The notes below the pieces were generated by a model. It worked only from the letters and a program-made list of their open reading frames with translations. It did not search any database and was not told the DNA's origin. The translations under genes were made by a program, and so were the position numbers. Of a stretch of DNA of 64,000 nucleotides, positions 27,332 to 35,579 are shown piece after piece. How positions within the stretch are numbered: position 1 is the stretch's first letter; each line of letters opens with the position of its first letter. The DNA is from Pseudocolwellia agarivorans (GTDB lineage: Bacteria; Pseudomonadota; Gammaproteobacteria; Enterobacterales; Alteromonadaceae): NCBI RefSeq assembly GCF_002000085.1, contig NZ_MUZU01000009.1, forward strand, positions 124,001 to 188,000, written 5' to 3'.

Positions 27332-27379
27332 ATGAAATTCCAATGTATTAGTAAGTTGTTCTATAGTTTAAGTTAACTA

Positions 27380-27395
27380 TGCACATTTTATGCCT
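27380..27395 (-). promoter_or_regulatory. Sigma-54-like promoter of flgT
   Basis: Minus strand AGGCAT-N5-GTGCA with the required GG-N10-GC spacing, about 48 bp upstream of the flgT ATG. Differs from consensus in the first and the -12 T positions. Confidence 0.5.
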
Positions 27396-27463
27396 ACAAA
27401 ATAATTTACGCTTGGCTTTATTTAACTCATTATTGGAGATTTGTATCTTCAATAGTTATATAT

Positions 27464-27479
27464 TGGCTTGAATTATGCT
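27464..27479 (+). promoter_or_regulatory. Sigma-54-like promoter of flgOP
   Basis: TGGCTT-N5-ATGCT with GG-N10-GC spacing, about 41 bp upstream of the flgO ATG. Fits the idea that flgOP belongs to the sigma-54 flagellar class, as in Vibrio cholerae. Confidence 0.5.
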
Positions 27480-27520
27480 TTAGTTTTAAACAGAAGTAAT
27501 GAACAACTGAGGGATGCTCA

Positions 27521-28165
27521 ATGAAAAAGTGGCTTATTCCATTACTGTTACCGACTTTGTTGTCGTGTACAAGCACTAAAGATGAAAATTTTTATAGATC
27601 GACTCATGTAGATCAAAGCGAAATTAACAGTTTCGATTTACCTAAACACGCTATTAACGATGTGGTAAAAGGCTTGGCTTATCAAATGCTAGAAAGTAGC
27701 TCTTTTGTTAACCCTAAAACGCCAATAGCTGTCGCCTCGTTTGTCGACTTAAAAGATTTAGAGTCAACAAATTGGTTGGGAAATCAATTATCTGAAAACT
27801 TTATACATGAACTTCAAAGACATGGAATGGTGGTGATTGATTTTAAAACCACAGGACATATTCGTGTAACAAAAGATGGTGATTACGCATTTACTCGTGA
27901 CTGGAAAGAACTACCTGAACGCCAGATTATTGACTATGTAGTTACGGGCACTATGATGGAAAAAGACGGCGGTGTCATGGTAAATGCTCGTATGATAGGT
28001 ATGCAGTCTAGGGTTGTTGTTGCTAGCGCACAATCATTCATTCCTGCTTGGGTGTTAGGTGAAACATTAAATAATAATGAAGTAGTTAATATCAAAGACG
28101 GACTCATTATTCGCGACAGTGCAATGCTAGAGAAAGATAATAGAGCTGTTGAAATTCAACAATAA
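27521..28165 (+). CDS. flgO: Flagellar outer-membrane-associated protein FlgO
   Basis: It is 214 residues with a short signal peptide and a Cys at residue 16 (LLSCTS) that fits a lipobox. The body has the FlgO pattern: VVKGLAYQMLESS, IAVASFVDL, NWLGNQLSENFIHELQRHGMVVIDFK, IRVTKDGDYAFTRDW, YVVTGTMMEKDGGVMVNARMI. FlgO with FlgP helps build the motor's outer ring in vibrios. GAGGG lies 7 bp upstream of the ATG. flgP follows after 12 bp. Confidence 0.9.
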   Translation: MKKWLIPLLLPTLLSCTSTKDENFYRSTHVDQSEINSFDLPKHAINDVVKGLAYQMLESSSFVNPKTPIAVASFVDLKDLESTNWLGNQLSENFIHELQRHGMVVIDFKTTGHIRVTKDGDYAFTRDWKELPERQIIDYVVTGTMMEKDGGVMVNARMIGMQSRVVVASAQSFIPAWVLGETLNNNEVVNIKDGLIIRDSAMLEKDNRAVEIQQ

Positions 28166-28177
28166 TGGTAGATGATA

Positions 28178-28642
28178 ATGAATAAATCTTACGTAACGTT
28201 ATTTCTTAGCGCGATACTATTCTGTTTAAACGGATGTTCGATGGTTTATGACAAACATGTGCAATGGGAAACACCTAAGCCTGAGAGTTTTCCGGTGCTA
28301 CATGCGATTGGACAAGCCCCAATTAGCTTACAAAAATCTACACATAAAACACAACAAATGCTAATGGCAATAAATGCCTCTAAACTTGCCGCTTATGCGG
28401 AATTAGCTGAGCAGGTTTACGGCCAACAAATTGATGGCAAAACAAGTATGTCTAATTTACTGATTAACAATCAACAATTAGATGCATCAATTAAGGGGAT
28501 TATTCGCGGCGCTAAAGTAGTTAAAAGCTACCCGGTTGGTGATAGTTACACCACAGAACTCAGTCTAGATTTTAAAGATGTTTATGAATTATATATTGCT
28601 TCTACAAACGGTAAAAAAATTAAAAACGTTCAATATTATTAG
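28178..28642 (+). CDS. flgP: Flagellar motor lipoprotein FlgP
   Basis: It is 154 residues with lipobox LNGC and a mature part containing VLHAIGQAPISLQ, KLAAYAELAEQVYGQQIDG and VVKSYPVGDSYTTELSLDFKDVYELY, the LPP20/FlgP family pattern. FlgP forms an outer-membrane-proximal motor disk in vibrios and Campylobacter. An ATG two codons earlier (28172) is possible; I chose 28178 because GGTAG lies 6 bp upstream of it. It is translated with flgO. Confidence 0.88.
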   Translation: MNKSYVTLFLSAILFCLNGCSMVYDKHVQWETPKPESFPVLHAIGQAPISLQKSTHKTQQMLMAINASKLAAYAELAEQVYGQQIDGKTSMSNLLINNQQLDASIKGIIRGAKVVKSYPVGDSYTTELSLDFKDVYELYIASTNGKKIKNVQYY

Positions 28643-28854
28643 TGGCTGTTGATGCTGGTATATATTTGCAATAACGAGAGGGTTTGTTTGTAGGTATGGT
28701 GATTGATATGCATAAAATGACTATGTCAGTACAAACGCTTACTTTACCTGCCTCGATGCAGATACTTAGATTTTGTTTAGAACATAAAGCCTAATTAAAG
28801 CGCTTTTAACCTGAGCAGAACTCATACTCGGAAGCCACCCTAGATTTTACAAAC

Positions 28855-28880
28855 AAAAAACTGCTTAATTGCAGTTTTTT
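28855..28880. terminator. Bidirectional rho-independent terminator between flgP and flgN
   Basis: AAAAAACTGC-ttaatt-GCAGTTTTTT with long T runs on both strands, between convergent flgOP and flgAMN. The preceding 200 bp after flgP show nothing recognisable. Confidence 0.88.
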
Positions 28881-28915
28881 TTGGGGCTCTAAATAGGTAA
28901 TAGACAATTATTCAA

Positions 28916-29371
28916 TTAAGCTTTTATCCCCAAACGATTTAAACCACCACTCGTTTTACCCTTACTATCATAAGTCAGTGTTGATTTTGTATTATTCTCT
29001 AATAGAGTGTTTCGCATACGCTCGATGGAAATTTGGGATTTTTGCACGACGGCACCATTAACTTGATTTAAATCTTTACAGCTCAATAAGATATTTTCTA
29101 TGGCGTGAAGCTCGTCAGCATACAGCCCATTTTTTTTATCTTCTATGAATTGTGTATTACTTGCGAGTAATTTATCTGTTTCATCTATTTTAATAAGGAG
29201 TTCATTTTTAAGCTTATTCACATCAGTTAATTTAGATGGATTATGATGTTGTAAAACTTCATATTCATCTTTTAATAAATGCTCTAACTCACATAGTTGA
29301 GTATTCTGTTGATTGAGTATTGCTAAAATATTTGCCGTATCAGACACAATTTCATCCCTATAATAATTCAT
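28916..29371 (-). CDS. flgN: FlgN-like export chaperone
   Basis: It is 151 residues, helical, located after flgM. In other bacteria FlgN is the chaperone of FlgK and FlgL. The start (ANILAILNQQNTQLCELEHLLKDEYEVLQHHNPSKLTDVNKLKNELLIKIDETD) fits the FlgN pattern of L-x-x-E-x-x-x-L...L-x-x-x-K-x-x-L. The C-terminus ends KGKTSGGLNRLGIKA; a Tyr-Asp-Ser-Lys-Gly-rich tail is usual. 53 bp from flgM. Confidence 0.85.
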   Translation of the reverse strand: MNYYRDEIVSDTANILAILNQQNTQLCELEHLLKDEYEVLQHHNPSKLTDVNKLKNELLIKIDETDKLLASNTQFIEDKKNGLYADELHAIENILLSCKDLNQVNGAVVQKSQISIERMRNTLLENNTKSTLTYDSKGKTSGGLNRLGIKA

Positions 29372-29424
29372 TCATATTGATCTATAGAAGATTGCATTGT
29401 ACCTAAAGGATAAATACTCAATCG

Positions 29425-29736
29425 TTAATCAATATTAAATTCAAAGTTTGCGATATTTGCTGCAAGTTTTTCAGGATCTATTTTATATTCGCCTGAAGTA
29501 ATCGCTTTTTTAAGTTGATCTATTTTCTTTTGGTCAACCACTGGAGCATCTGCGACTTTCTTCTGTAACTCCCCCATTTGTTTAGCTTGAGGAGTTAATG
29601 ATACAGAGTCTTGACGAACAGACTTATTTTGCTCAATATTTGACTGCTGAGCAACTTGTTGCTTAACTTGTGTTTGTTGCTCTACTTTTTGCTTAACCTG
29701 ACTTGAATTATTCAAGTTATTGATATTTAAGGCCAT
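29425..29736 (-). CDS. flgM: Anti-sigma-28 factor FlgM
   Basis: It is 103 residues. Holds FliA inactive until it is exported through the completed hook. The N-terminus is rich in Gln (QVKQKVEQQTQVKQQVAQQ), and the C-terminal half has DSVSLTPQAKQMGELQKKVADAPVVDQKKIDQLKKAITSGEYKIDPEKLAANI, the FlgM signature (I-x-x-G-x-Y-x-I-D-x-x-K-I-A). It has its own sigma-28 promoter inside the end of flgA, so FliA activates its own inhibitor. Confidence 0.95.
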   Translation of the reverse strand: MALNINNLNNSSQVKQKVEQQTQVKQQVAQQSNIEQNKSVRQDSVSLTPQAKQMGELQKKVADAPVVDQKKIDQLKKAITSGEYKIDPEKLAANIANFEFNID

Positions 29737-29776
29737 AATAAATTCCTAATAACAATATGTTATAATCTCAACCTTG

Positions 29777-29803
29777 CTATCGGCCTAGTATAAATTTTCT
29801 TTA
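29777..29803 (-). promoter_or_regulatory. Sigma-28 promoter of flgMN
   Basis: Minus strand TAAAGAAA, 11 bases, GCCGATAG, close to consensus, 41 bp upstream of the flgM ATG. Confidence 0.85.
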
Positions 29804-29810
29804 GAAGAAA

Positions 29811-30503
29811 TTATAAATTAATCACAACTTTATTAACAGCCTCTACTCTAGCATTGATTATGCGACCTGACTTACTATTTCTAATTTCAACTTGCTCTCC
29901 CTGACTCCCATCAGACAAAGCAACTCCTCTGGTTTTGATCATAAAACCATCCGATTTAGCCATAATAACCACAGCTTCACCTTTGCATACCAAACAAATA
30001 TTACGAGGTGATACGACCGCCCCTTTAGATAATCTACGTTTTAAACGTCCACCCGCAACAAGCTCCACACTATCAACACTTTCTCCTCGAATATTATTAA
30101 CATTAATAAATTCAATGGCAGTGTTGCTAGCATCGACTACACTTCCTTTAGCTAAAACATTATTTGTCACTAATACTGGAATTTCTTGACTAATACGAAC
30201 AGGAATAAAAAGCTGCCATGGTGTACTATCTTCACAATAAACTTTAACATTGATGTTTCTACCGTTATGATTTTCAGGTATATTCGCTTTAAGTGTTGAT
30301 ATGCATGGTTTTATATTAATTCTAGGATCTATTGTAGGCACACTAATTTCTACTTTACCATCAGTAGGTGTATCAATATTATTTTTTACAACCGATTTTA
30401 CAAAATCAACAAGATCAATTTCATCTGTTGTATTTCCATAATTCTCGAACGATATTAATGGAATAATAAAGAGTAAAGTTCTCAATATTTTGGTATACAT
30501 CAT
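29811..30503 (-). CDS. flgA: P-ring assembly chaperone FlgA
   Basis: Periplasmic helper of FlgI. It is 230 residues with a signal peptide (about residues 4-23). The SAF-type region lies in the middle (VPVLVTNNVLAKGSVVDASNTAIEFINVNNIRG), and the C-terminus VVIMAKSDGFMIKTRGVALSDGSQGEQVEIRNSKSGRIINARVEAVNKVVINL is the FlgA signature. First gene of flgA-flgM-flgN, divergent from cheV with 161 bp between. No clear promoter was recognised for it. Confidence 0.93.
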   Translation of the reverse strand: MMYTKILRTLLFIIPLISFENYGNTTDEIDLVDFVKSVVKNNIDTPTDGKVEISVPTIDPRINIKPCISTLKANIPENHNGRNINVKVYCEDSTPWQLFIPVRISQEIPVLVTNNVLAKGSVVDASNTAIEFINVNNIRGESVDSVELVAGGRLKRRLSKGAVVSPRNICLVCKGEAVVIMAKSDGFMIKTRGVALSDGSQGEQVEIRNSKSGRIINARVEAVNKVVINL

Positions 30504-30624
30504 AAATATTGTTTTCTTTTTTTAGTAAATAAAAATACTCGTCTATGCTTATAACAAGGCGAAAAATACAAACTCACTGTCAAAAAATAGACACGGGGTT
30601 TAATTAATTATTACTATCAAGAAG

Positions 30625-30646
30625 TATGCCGAACTAAATAGGCATA
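30625..30646 (+). promoter_or_regulatory. Hairpin with T run in the cheV leader
   Basis: TATGCC / GGCATA with a 10-base loop followed by ATTTTT, just upstream of the cheV ATG. It could be an attenuator or a terminator-like leader. Confidence 0.35.
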
Positions 30647-30664
30647 ATTTTTAATGAGGTTTTT

Positions 30665-31594
30665 ATGGCAAGTATCTTAGATTCAGTTAACCAACGCACT
30701 CAACTAGTAGGTCAAAATAGACTTGAATTATTATTATTTAAACTAGTAGGCAGACAACGTTTTGGGATAAATGTGTTTAAGGTAAGAGAAGTACTTCAAT
30801 GCCCTAAACTCACATCAATGCCTCAACAAGATAAGTTTATTAAAGGCATAGCCCATATCCGTGGTCAAACCATTTCCGTTATAGATTTGAGTAAAGCAAC
30901 AGGTGGCCCAGCAATTACTCAAACTGAAAACTCTTTTATTATCATTGCAGAATATAACCGTAGTGTTCAAGGATTCTTAGTGTCAAGTGTTGAAAGAATA
31001 ACAACATTAAGTTGGAAAGATATTATGCCGCCTCCAGAAGGGGCAGGTAAATCAAGCTACTTAACTGCAGTTACAGAAATCGATAATGAAATGGTCTCTA
31101 TTTTAGATGTAGAAAAAATTCTAAATGAAATAAGCCCTGTTTCAACCGAATTAAGTGAAGGCGTTGCAGATGTTACTATGGGTGAACAAGTAGGTGATAA
31201 GTTAGTTATGATTGCTGATGACTCTACTGTAGCTCGAAATCAAGTAAAGCGTGCCCTTGAACCTTTAGGTCTGAACCTTATATTAGCCAAAAATGGTCAA
31301 GATGCTTTAGAGCAATTAAAAGCGATTGCTGAAACGTGTGATACAAGTATTACTGAAAAAGTTGCTCTGATGATTTCAGATATTGAAATGCCTGAAATGG
31401 ATGGCTATACATTAACAGCAGAAGTTAAAGCAGCAGAAAACATGCGTGCATTACCTATTATTTTACATACTTCATTAAGTGGTGTTTTTAATAATGCCAT
31501 GGTTGAAAAAGTAGGCGCTGACGACTTTATTCCTAAATTCCATCCTGATGAACTAGCAACCGCTGTAAAAAAATGGTTAAAGATTCATGATTAA
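30665..31594 (+). CDS. cheV: Chemotaxis coupling/receiver protein CheV
   Basis: It is 309 residues. An N-terminal CheW-like domain (about 20-155, with FGINVFKVREVL and IKGIAHIRGQTISVIDL) couples receptors to CheA. A receiver domain (about 177-309) has the acidic pair IADDS near 182-186, phospho-acceptor Asp in LMISDIEMPEMDG and Lys in IPKFHPDE. cheR follows after 32 bp; the pair precedes flgB as in Shewanella and Vibrio. Confidence 0.95.
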   Translation: MASILDSVNQRTQLVGQNRLELLLFKLVGRQRFGINVFKVREVLQCPKLTSMPQQDKFIKGIAHIRGQTISVIDLSKATGGPAITQTENSFIIIAEYNRSVQGFLVSSVERITTLSWKDIMPPPEGAGKSSYLTAVTEIDNEMVSILDVEKILNEISPVSTELSEGVADVTMGEQVGDKLVMIADDSTVARNQVKRALEPLGLNLILAKNGQDALEQLKAIAETCDTSITEKVALMISDIEMPEMDGYTLTAEVKAAENMRALPIILHTSLSGVFNNAMVEKVGADDFIPKFHPDELATAVKKWLKIHD

Positions 31595-31626
31595 TATGCC
31601 GAACATTCACAGCAAGGAAATACCAA

Positions 31627-32457
31627 GTGACAGATAGGCAACTAGATGAAAAAAGCTATAACGAATTTAGAATGTTTTTGGAACAACAATGTGGAATTGT
31701 TTTAGGTGAAAACAAACAGTACTTAGTAAAAAGTCGTTTAGCTCCACTAATGACAACATTTAATATTGATTCATTAGCTGTATTAGTAAAAAAAACCTTA
31801 AGCCCAGCAGAGCGACAGCTTAGGGCTGCAGTTATTGATGCTATGACCACAAATGAAACCTTATGGTTTCGTGATGAATACCCCTTTGAACTACTAAAAA
31901 GTAAAATATTACCGGAACTTTCTGAGCGTAATTCATCACTCAAAATATGGTCTGCTGCTAGCTCTTCAGGGCAAGAACCCTATTCGATTGCTATGGCAAT
32001 CCAAGAATTTCAACAATCAAACAGTAAAGCGTTTCCTCTGGGTATACAGATAACCGGAACCGATATATCAACAACCATGTTAGATCATTGTAAATACGGG
32101 CATTACGATAGCTTAGCATTATCGCGAGGCCTGTCAGATGAACGTAAAAGAAGGTTTTTTGAAGCCAGCGATAATGGTATGTGGAAAGTAAAAGATTCTG
32201 TTAAAAAAATGGTAAATTTCAGGCAACTAAACCTTCTTAATAGCTATAGTTTAATGGGAAGGTTTGATCTTGTTTTTTGTCGTAATGTACTTATTTATTT
32301 TTCACCTGAAATAAAAACGAAAATTTTATCTCAAATACATGGCACTCTTAGCCCTAAAAGTTATTTGTTTTTAGGTGCCTCTGAATCGTTATCTGGACTC
32401 AGCCAAGATTTTGATATGATACGTTGTAACCCTGGTATTGTTTATCAAAAGCAATAA
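31627..32457 (+). CDS. cheR: Chemotaxis protein methyltransferase CheR
   Basis: Methylates glutamates of chemoreceptors with S-adenosylmethionine. It is 276 residues. An N-terminal helical domain is followed by the methyltransferase fold: MTTNETLWFRDEYPFELL, LKIWSAASSSGQEPYSIAM (SAM-binding loop), ITGTDIS, and FDLVFCRNVLIYFSPE. It starts with GTG; AAGGA lies 8 bp upstream, and no nearby ATG gives the conserved N-terminus. Confidence 0.95.
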   Translation: MTDRQLDEKSYNEFRMFLEQQCGIVLGENKQYLVKSRLAPLMTTFNIDSLAVLVKKTLSPAERQLRAAVIDAMTTNETLWFRDEYPFELLKSKILPELSERNSSLKIWSAASSSGQEPYSIAMAIQEFQQSNSKAFPLGIQITGTDISTTMLDHCKYGHYDSLALSRGLSDERKRRFFEASDNGMWKVKDSVKKMVNFRQLNLLNSYSLMGRFDLVFCRNVLIYFSPEIKTKILSQIHGTLSPKSYLFLGASESLSGLSQDFDMIRCNPGIVYQKQ

Positions 32458-32521
32458 CTCCTTGTAGAACAAGTATATTTTCTAATCACCTATCCTCCCC
32501 ATAATATTGACACTTTTTGCT

Positions 32522-32537
32522 TGGCATAATACTTGAA
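32522..32537 (+). promoter_or_regulatory. Possible sigma-54 promoter of flgBCDE
   Basis: TGGCAT-N5-TTGAA about 33 bp upstream of flgB. The -24 fits; the -12 has TTGAA in place of TTGCA, so it is uncertain. Confidence 0.45.
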
Positions 32538-32569
32538 TATGTCATTTTAATTACAAAAAAGGTGATGTT

Positions 32570-32968
32570 ATGGCTATTAGTTTTGACAAAGCATTTGGAA
32601 TACACCCTGAAAGTTTAGCGCTTCGCTCTAAACAAGCCGAAGTTATTGCGGGTAATATTGCTAACGCAGATACTCCTGGTTATAAAGCTAAAGGGATGGA
32701 CTTTCAAAAAATGCTCTCCCAAGCGGCTCAAAAACAACAAGCGGGTATGACTCGTACTCACGAAAAACACTTCGACGTTAGAATAGAAACCAATAATGGT
32801 CTTGAATTTCGCATTCCAAATCAACCAGATACAGGTGATGGCAATACTGTTGATGTACAAGTGGAACGAAACTTGTATTTAGATAACTCAATGCATTATC
32901 AAGCCAGCTTACAATTCCTTAACGGAAAAATTAAAGGCTTGAGAAAAGCAATAACTGGAGGGCAATAA
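32570..32968 (+). CDS. flgB: Proximal rod protein FlgB
   Basis: It is 132 residues. FDKAFGIHPESLALRSKQAEVIAGNIANADTPGYKAKGMDF is the rod protein N-terminus, and the tail (NSMHYQASLQFLNGKIKGLRKAI) the matching helix. Two bp before flgC, so same operon. First structural gene after cheVR. Confidence 0.96.
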   Translation: MAISFDKAFGIHPESLALRSKQAEVIAGNIANADTPGYKAKGMDFQKMLSQAAQKQQAGMTRTHEKHFDVRIETNNGLEFRIPNQPDTGDGNTVDVQVERNLYLDNSMHYQASLQFLNGKIKGLRKAITGGQ

Positions 32969-32970
32969 TA

Positions 32971-33390
32971 ATGAGCCTATTTAATGTCTTTAACATAAGT
33001 GCCACGGGCATGAGCGCGCAATCAGTTCGCTTAAACACTACGGCAAGTAACATTGCTAACGCCGATAGTGTAAGTAGCAGTATTGACGAAACGTATAGAG
33101 CAAGACATCCAGTTTTTGCCGCAGAGATGCAAAAAGCTGCCGCAGGTCAAGAAAATTCTGTTGGAGTTCAAGTATTAGGTGTAGTTGAAAGTAACAAACC
33201 TTTAACTGTTGAATACTCTCCAGATCACCCTATGGCTGATCAAGACGGTTATATATATAAGCCTAATGTCAACGTAATAGAAGAAATGACCAATATGATT
33301 TCAGCGTCGCGTTCATATCAAACCAATGTGCAATTAGCTGAGTCAGCTAAAAACATGTTGAATAAAACGTTGTTGCTAGGTCAACGCTAA
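32971..33390 (+). CDS. flgC: Proximal rod protein FlgC
   Basis: It is 139 residues. Start SLFNVFNISATGMSAQSVRLNTTASNIANADSVSSSIDETYRARHPVF and end NVIEEMTNMISASRSYQTNVQLAESAKNMLNKTLLLGQ are diagnostic of FlgC. It lies between flgB and flgD with gaps of 2 and 10 bp. Confidence 0.96.
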   Translation: MSLFNVFNISATGMSAQSVRLNTTASNIANADSVSSSIDETYRARHPVFAAEMQKAAAGQENSVGVQVLGVVESNKPLTVEYSPDHPMADQDGYIYKPNVNVIEEMTNMISASRSYQTNVQLAESAKNMLNKTLLLGQR

Positions 33391-33400
33391 GGATATTAAG

Positions 33401-34099
33401 ATGATTGAAAGTACTCAAACTGATCCAAGAGCCATAGACAGACAACGTATTGAAAAAGAAGGCTATAAAGTTGCCAAAGAAGGTAGTAATACCTCTATGC
33501 TGACTCAGGAAGACTTTTTTTCATTACTTACGGCTGAACTAGCGCACCAAGATCCAACTAAGCCAACTGAAAATAGTGAAATGATTTCTCAGATGACTGC
33601 ATTTTCAACAACCGATGGTGTATCTGAACTCAATGATCAATTTACGGCATTTGCCAGTTCAATGTCATCAAATCAGGCACTACAAGCATCATCACTTGTT
33701 GGGCGAAGTGTTCTAGTTGATGACAATACCTTTGGTATGAACGAAGGTGATACCGTTAACGGTAAAATTAAAACAGATGATGATGCCAGTAACGTTAATA
33801 TTTATGTAGAAAATACTAAAGGCGAAATCATTCAAAAAGTTCCTGTAGGTAATATGGCTGAAGGTGAAGCAAGTTTTACCTGGAATGGCCTTGATAGTGA
33901 TGGTGATCCAGCACCAACAGGTGCTTATCGATTTAGAGTAGCAGGTTTAGTCGATGGCCAAGCATCAGAACTTCAATCAATGACCTATCGTAAAGTTGAT
34001 AGCGTAACGCTAGCTGGTTCTGGTGGAAATATAGTTTTAAATCTTAATGGTGGTAGTTCAATGGCATTGAAAGATGTTGTAGAAGTATCTGAAGGCTAA
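33401..34099 (+). CDS. flgD: Hook assembly cap protein FlgD
   Basis: Scaffold for hook polymerisation. It is 232 residues. LTQEDFFSLLTAELAHQDPTKPTENSEMISQMTAFST near residues 35-70 is the FlgD N-terminal signature. FTWNGLDSDGDPAPTGAYRFRVAG in the C-terminal half is the FlgD Ig-like region. Unlike the common Q-L-x-x-Q-D-P, this one has ELAHQDP. Confidence 0.94.
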   Translation: MIESTQTDPRAIDRQRIEKEGYKVAKEGSNTSMLTQEDFFSLLTAELAHQDPTKPTENSEMISQMTAFSTTDGVSELNDQFTAFASSMSSNQALQASSLVGRSVLVDDNTFGMNEGDTVNGKIKTDDDASNVNIYVENTKGEIIQKVPVGNMAEGEASFTWNGLDSDGDPAPTGAYRFRVAGLVDGQASELQSMTYRKVDSVTLAGSGGNIVLNLNGGSSMALKDVVEVSEG

Positions 34100-34126
34100 C
34101 CCAACAAATTTTTATAAGGTGGATGT

Positions 34127-35497
34127 ATGTCATTTAATATAGCATTAAGCGGCTTAAACGCGGCTCAGAAAGATCTTGATGTTACCTCTAATAACATTGC
34201 TAACGTTAATACCGTTGGTTTTAAAGAGTCACGCGCAGAATTTGTGGATGTTTACGCAGCTTCTCTTCTTGCAGCAGGTAATACAAAAGTGGGTGACGGG
34301 GTATTAACTTCAGATGTTGCTCAACAATTTCAGCAAGGTAGTATTCAATTTACTCAAAACTCATTAGATTTGGCTATTACAGGTAATGGTTTCTTTGCTG
34401 TCGTTCCTGAGTTAGATAGCTTAGAATTTTCTTATACTCGAGCTGGGCAATTTAAGTTAAATTCAGACAACTTTATTGTAAACTCAGCTGGACAACATTT
34501 ACTGGGATTCCCTGTAAACTCAGATGGTAGCTCTTCTTCAGTCAGTTTAAGTACATCAGAACCAATTCGTATTCCTACGGCTTCTGGTGCCCCTGAAAAA
34601 ACGACAGAAGTAGATATTCGAATGAACTTACCCGCTGGAGATAATGTCATAACAGGCTCTCCTGCTAATTTTGATTTAGATGATCCGTTAACATATAACC
34701 ATGCAACCTCAGTGACCGTATTTGATTCTTTAGGTGATAGTCACATTATGACTTATTACTTTATTAAAGAAGCTCCAATAGCTGCAAATCCTTTAGCTGT
34801 TCCTCCTATTGAAGCGGCAAACCCTTGGACTGTTACTGCTGCTATAGGTAAGGAACGCGTTAACTTAACAGACCCTTCTGGCACTGCCACGGGCATAGGT
34901 ATAAACGGTTTTGATGGCGCCAGATTAAACTTTAGTCCTAGTGGTGACTTTATTTCTCAAGAGCCAGCAGCTGGTTTCCAAACGGCTCCTCTAGGTGCCT
35001 CTATTCTAACTAACGGTTCTGATCCTGCACAAACGATCATTATAGATTTTAATTTAGATACTGCTGGGCCTAATGCTAATGAACCAACGCAATTTTCTTC
35101 AGCTTTTGAAGCTACACGTTTAGAACAAAATGGCTTACCGGTTGGTCGACTAACTGGTGTTGATATTGGCCCTGACGGTTTAGTGCAAGCAACTTATAGT
35201 AATGGTACTTCTCAACCATTATCACGTGTTGCTTTAGTTAGCTTTGCTAATAACCAAGGCTTAAGTCAACAAGGCAATACTAACTGGAAAGAAAGTATTT
35301 TGTCAGGTGAAGCCTTAGCAGGCGAAGCAGGCTCTGGTACTTACGGAACAATTAACTCTTCAGCGCTTGAACAATCAAACGTTAACTTAACAACCGAGTT
35401 AATTGATTTAATATCAGCTCAACGAAACTTCCAAGCGAATTCGAGATCCCTTGAAGTAGATAACCAGTTGAACCAAACGATATTACAAATTCGATAG
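34127..35497 (+). CDS. flgE: Flagellar hook protein FlgE
   Basis: It is 456 residues. SFNIALSGLNAAQKDLDVTSNNIANVNTVGFKESRAEFVDVYA is the hook protein N-terminus; FAVVPELDSLEFSYTRAGQFKLNSDNFIVNSAGQHLLGFPV is the D1 region; the C-terminus (LEQSNVNLTTELIDLISAQRNFQANSRSLEVDNQLNQTILQIR) is the closing helix. In most relatives flgF follows; here a strong terminator and then lysS on the opposite strand follow. Confidence 0.95.
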   Translation: MSFNIALSGLNAAQKDLDVTSNNIANVNTVGFKESRAEFVDVYAASLLAAGNTKVGDGVLTSDVAQQFQQGSIQFTQNSLDLAITGNGFFAVVPELDSLEFSYTRAGQFKLNSDNFIVNSAGQHLLGFPVNSDGSSSSVSLSTSEPIRIPTASGAPEKTTEVDIRMNLPAGDNVITGSPANFDLDDPLTYNHATSVTVFDSLGDSHIMTYYFIKEAPIAANPLAVPPIEAANPWTVTAAIGKERVNLTDPSGTATGIGINGFDGARLNFSPSGDFISQEPAAGFQTAPLGASILTNGSDPAQTIIIDFNLDTAGPNANEPTQFSSAFEATRLEQNGLPVGRLTGVDIGPDGLVQATYSNGTSQPLSRVALVSFANNQGLSQQGNTNWKESILSGEALAGEAGSGTYGTINSSALEQSNVNLTTELIDLISAQRNFQANSRSLEVDNQLNQTILQIR

Positions 35498-35524
35498 TAA
35501 TAAAAAGGTTAATGACATAGAAAT

Positions 35525-35552
35525 AAAAACGCCGCTATTAAGCGGCGTTTTT
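35525..35552. terminator. Bidirectional terminator between flgE and lysS
   Basis: AAAAACGCCGCT-atta-AGCGGCGTTTTT: perfect 12-bp stem with T runs on both strands, between convergent genes. It marks the right junction of the proposed inversion. Confidence 0.93.
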
Positions 35553-35579
35553 ATTGGTTTTAATTAACTCAGCAGATAA

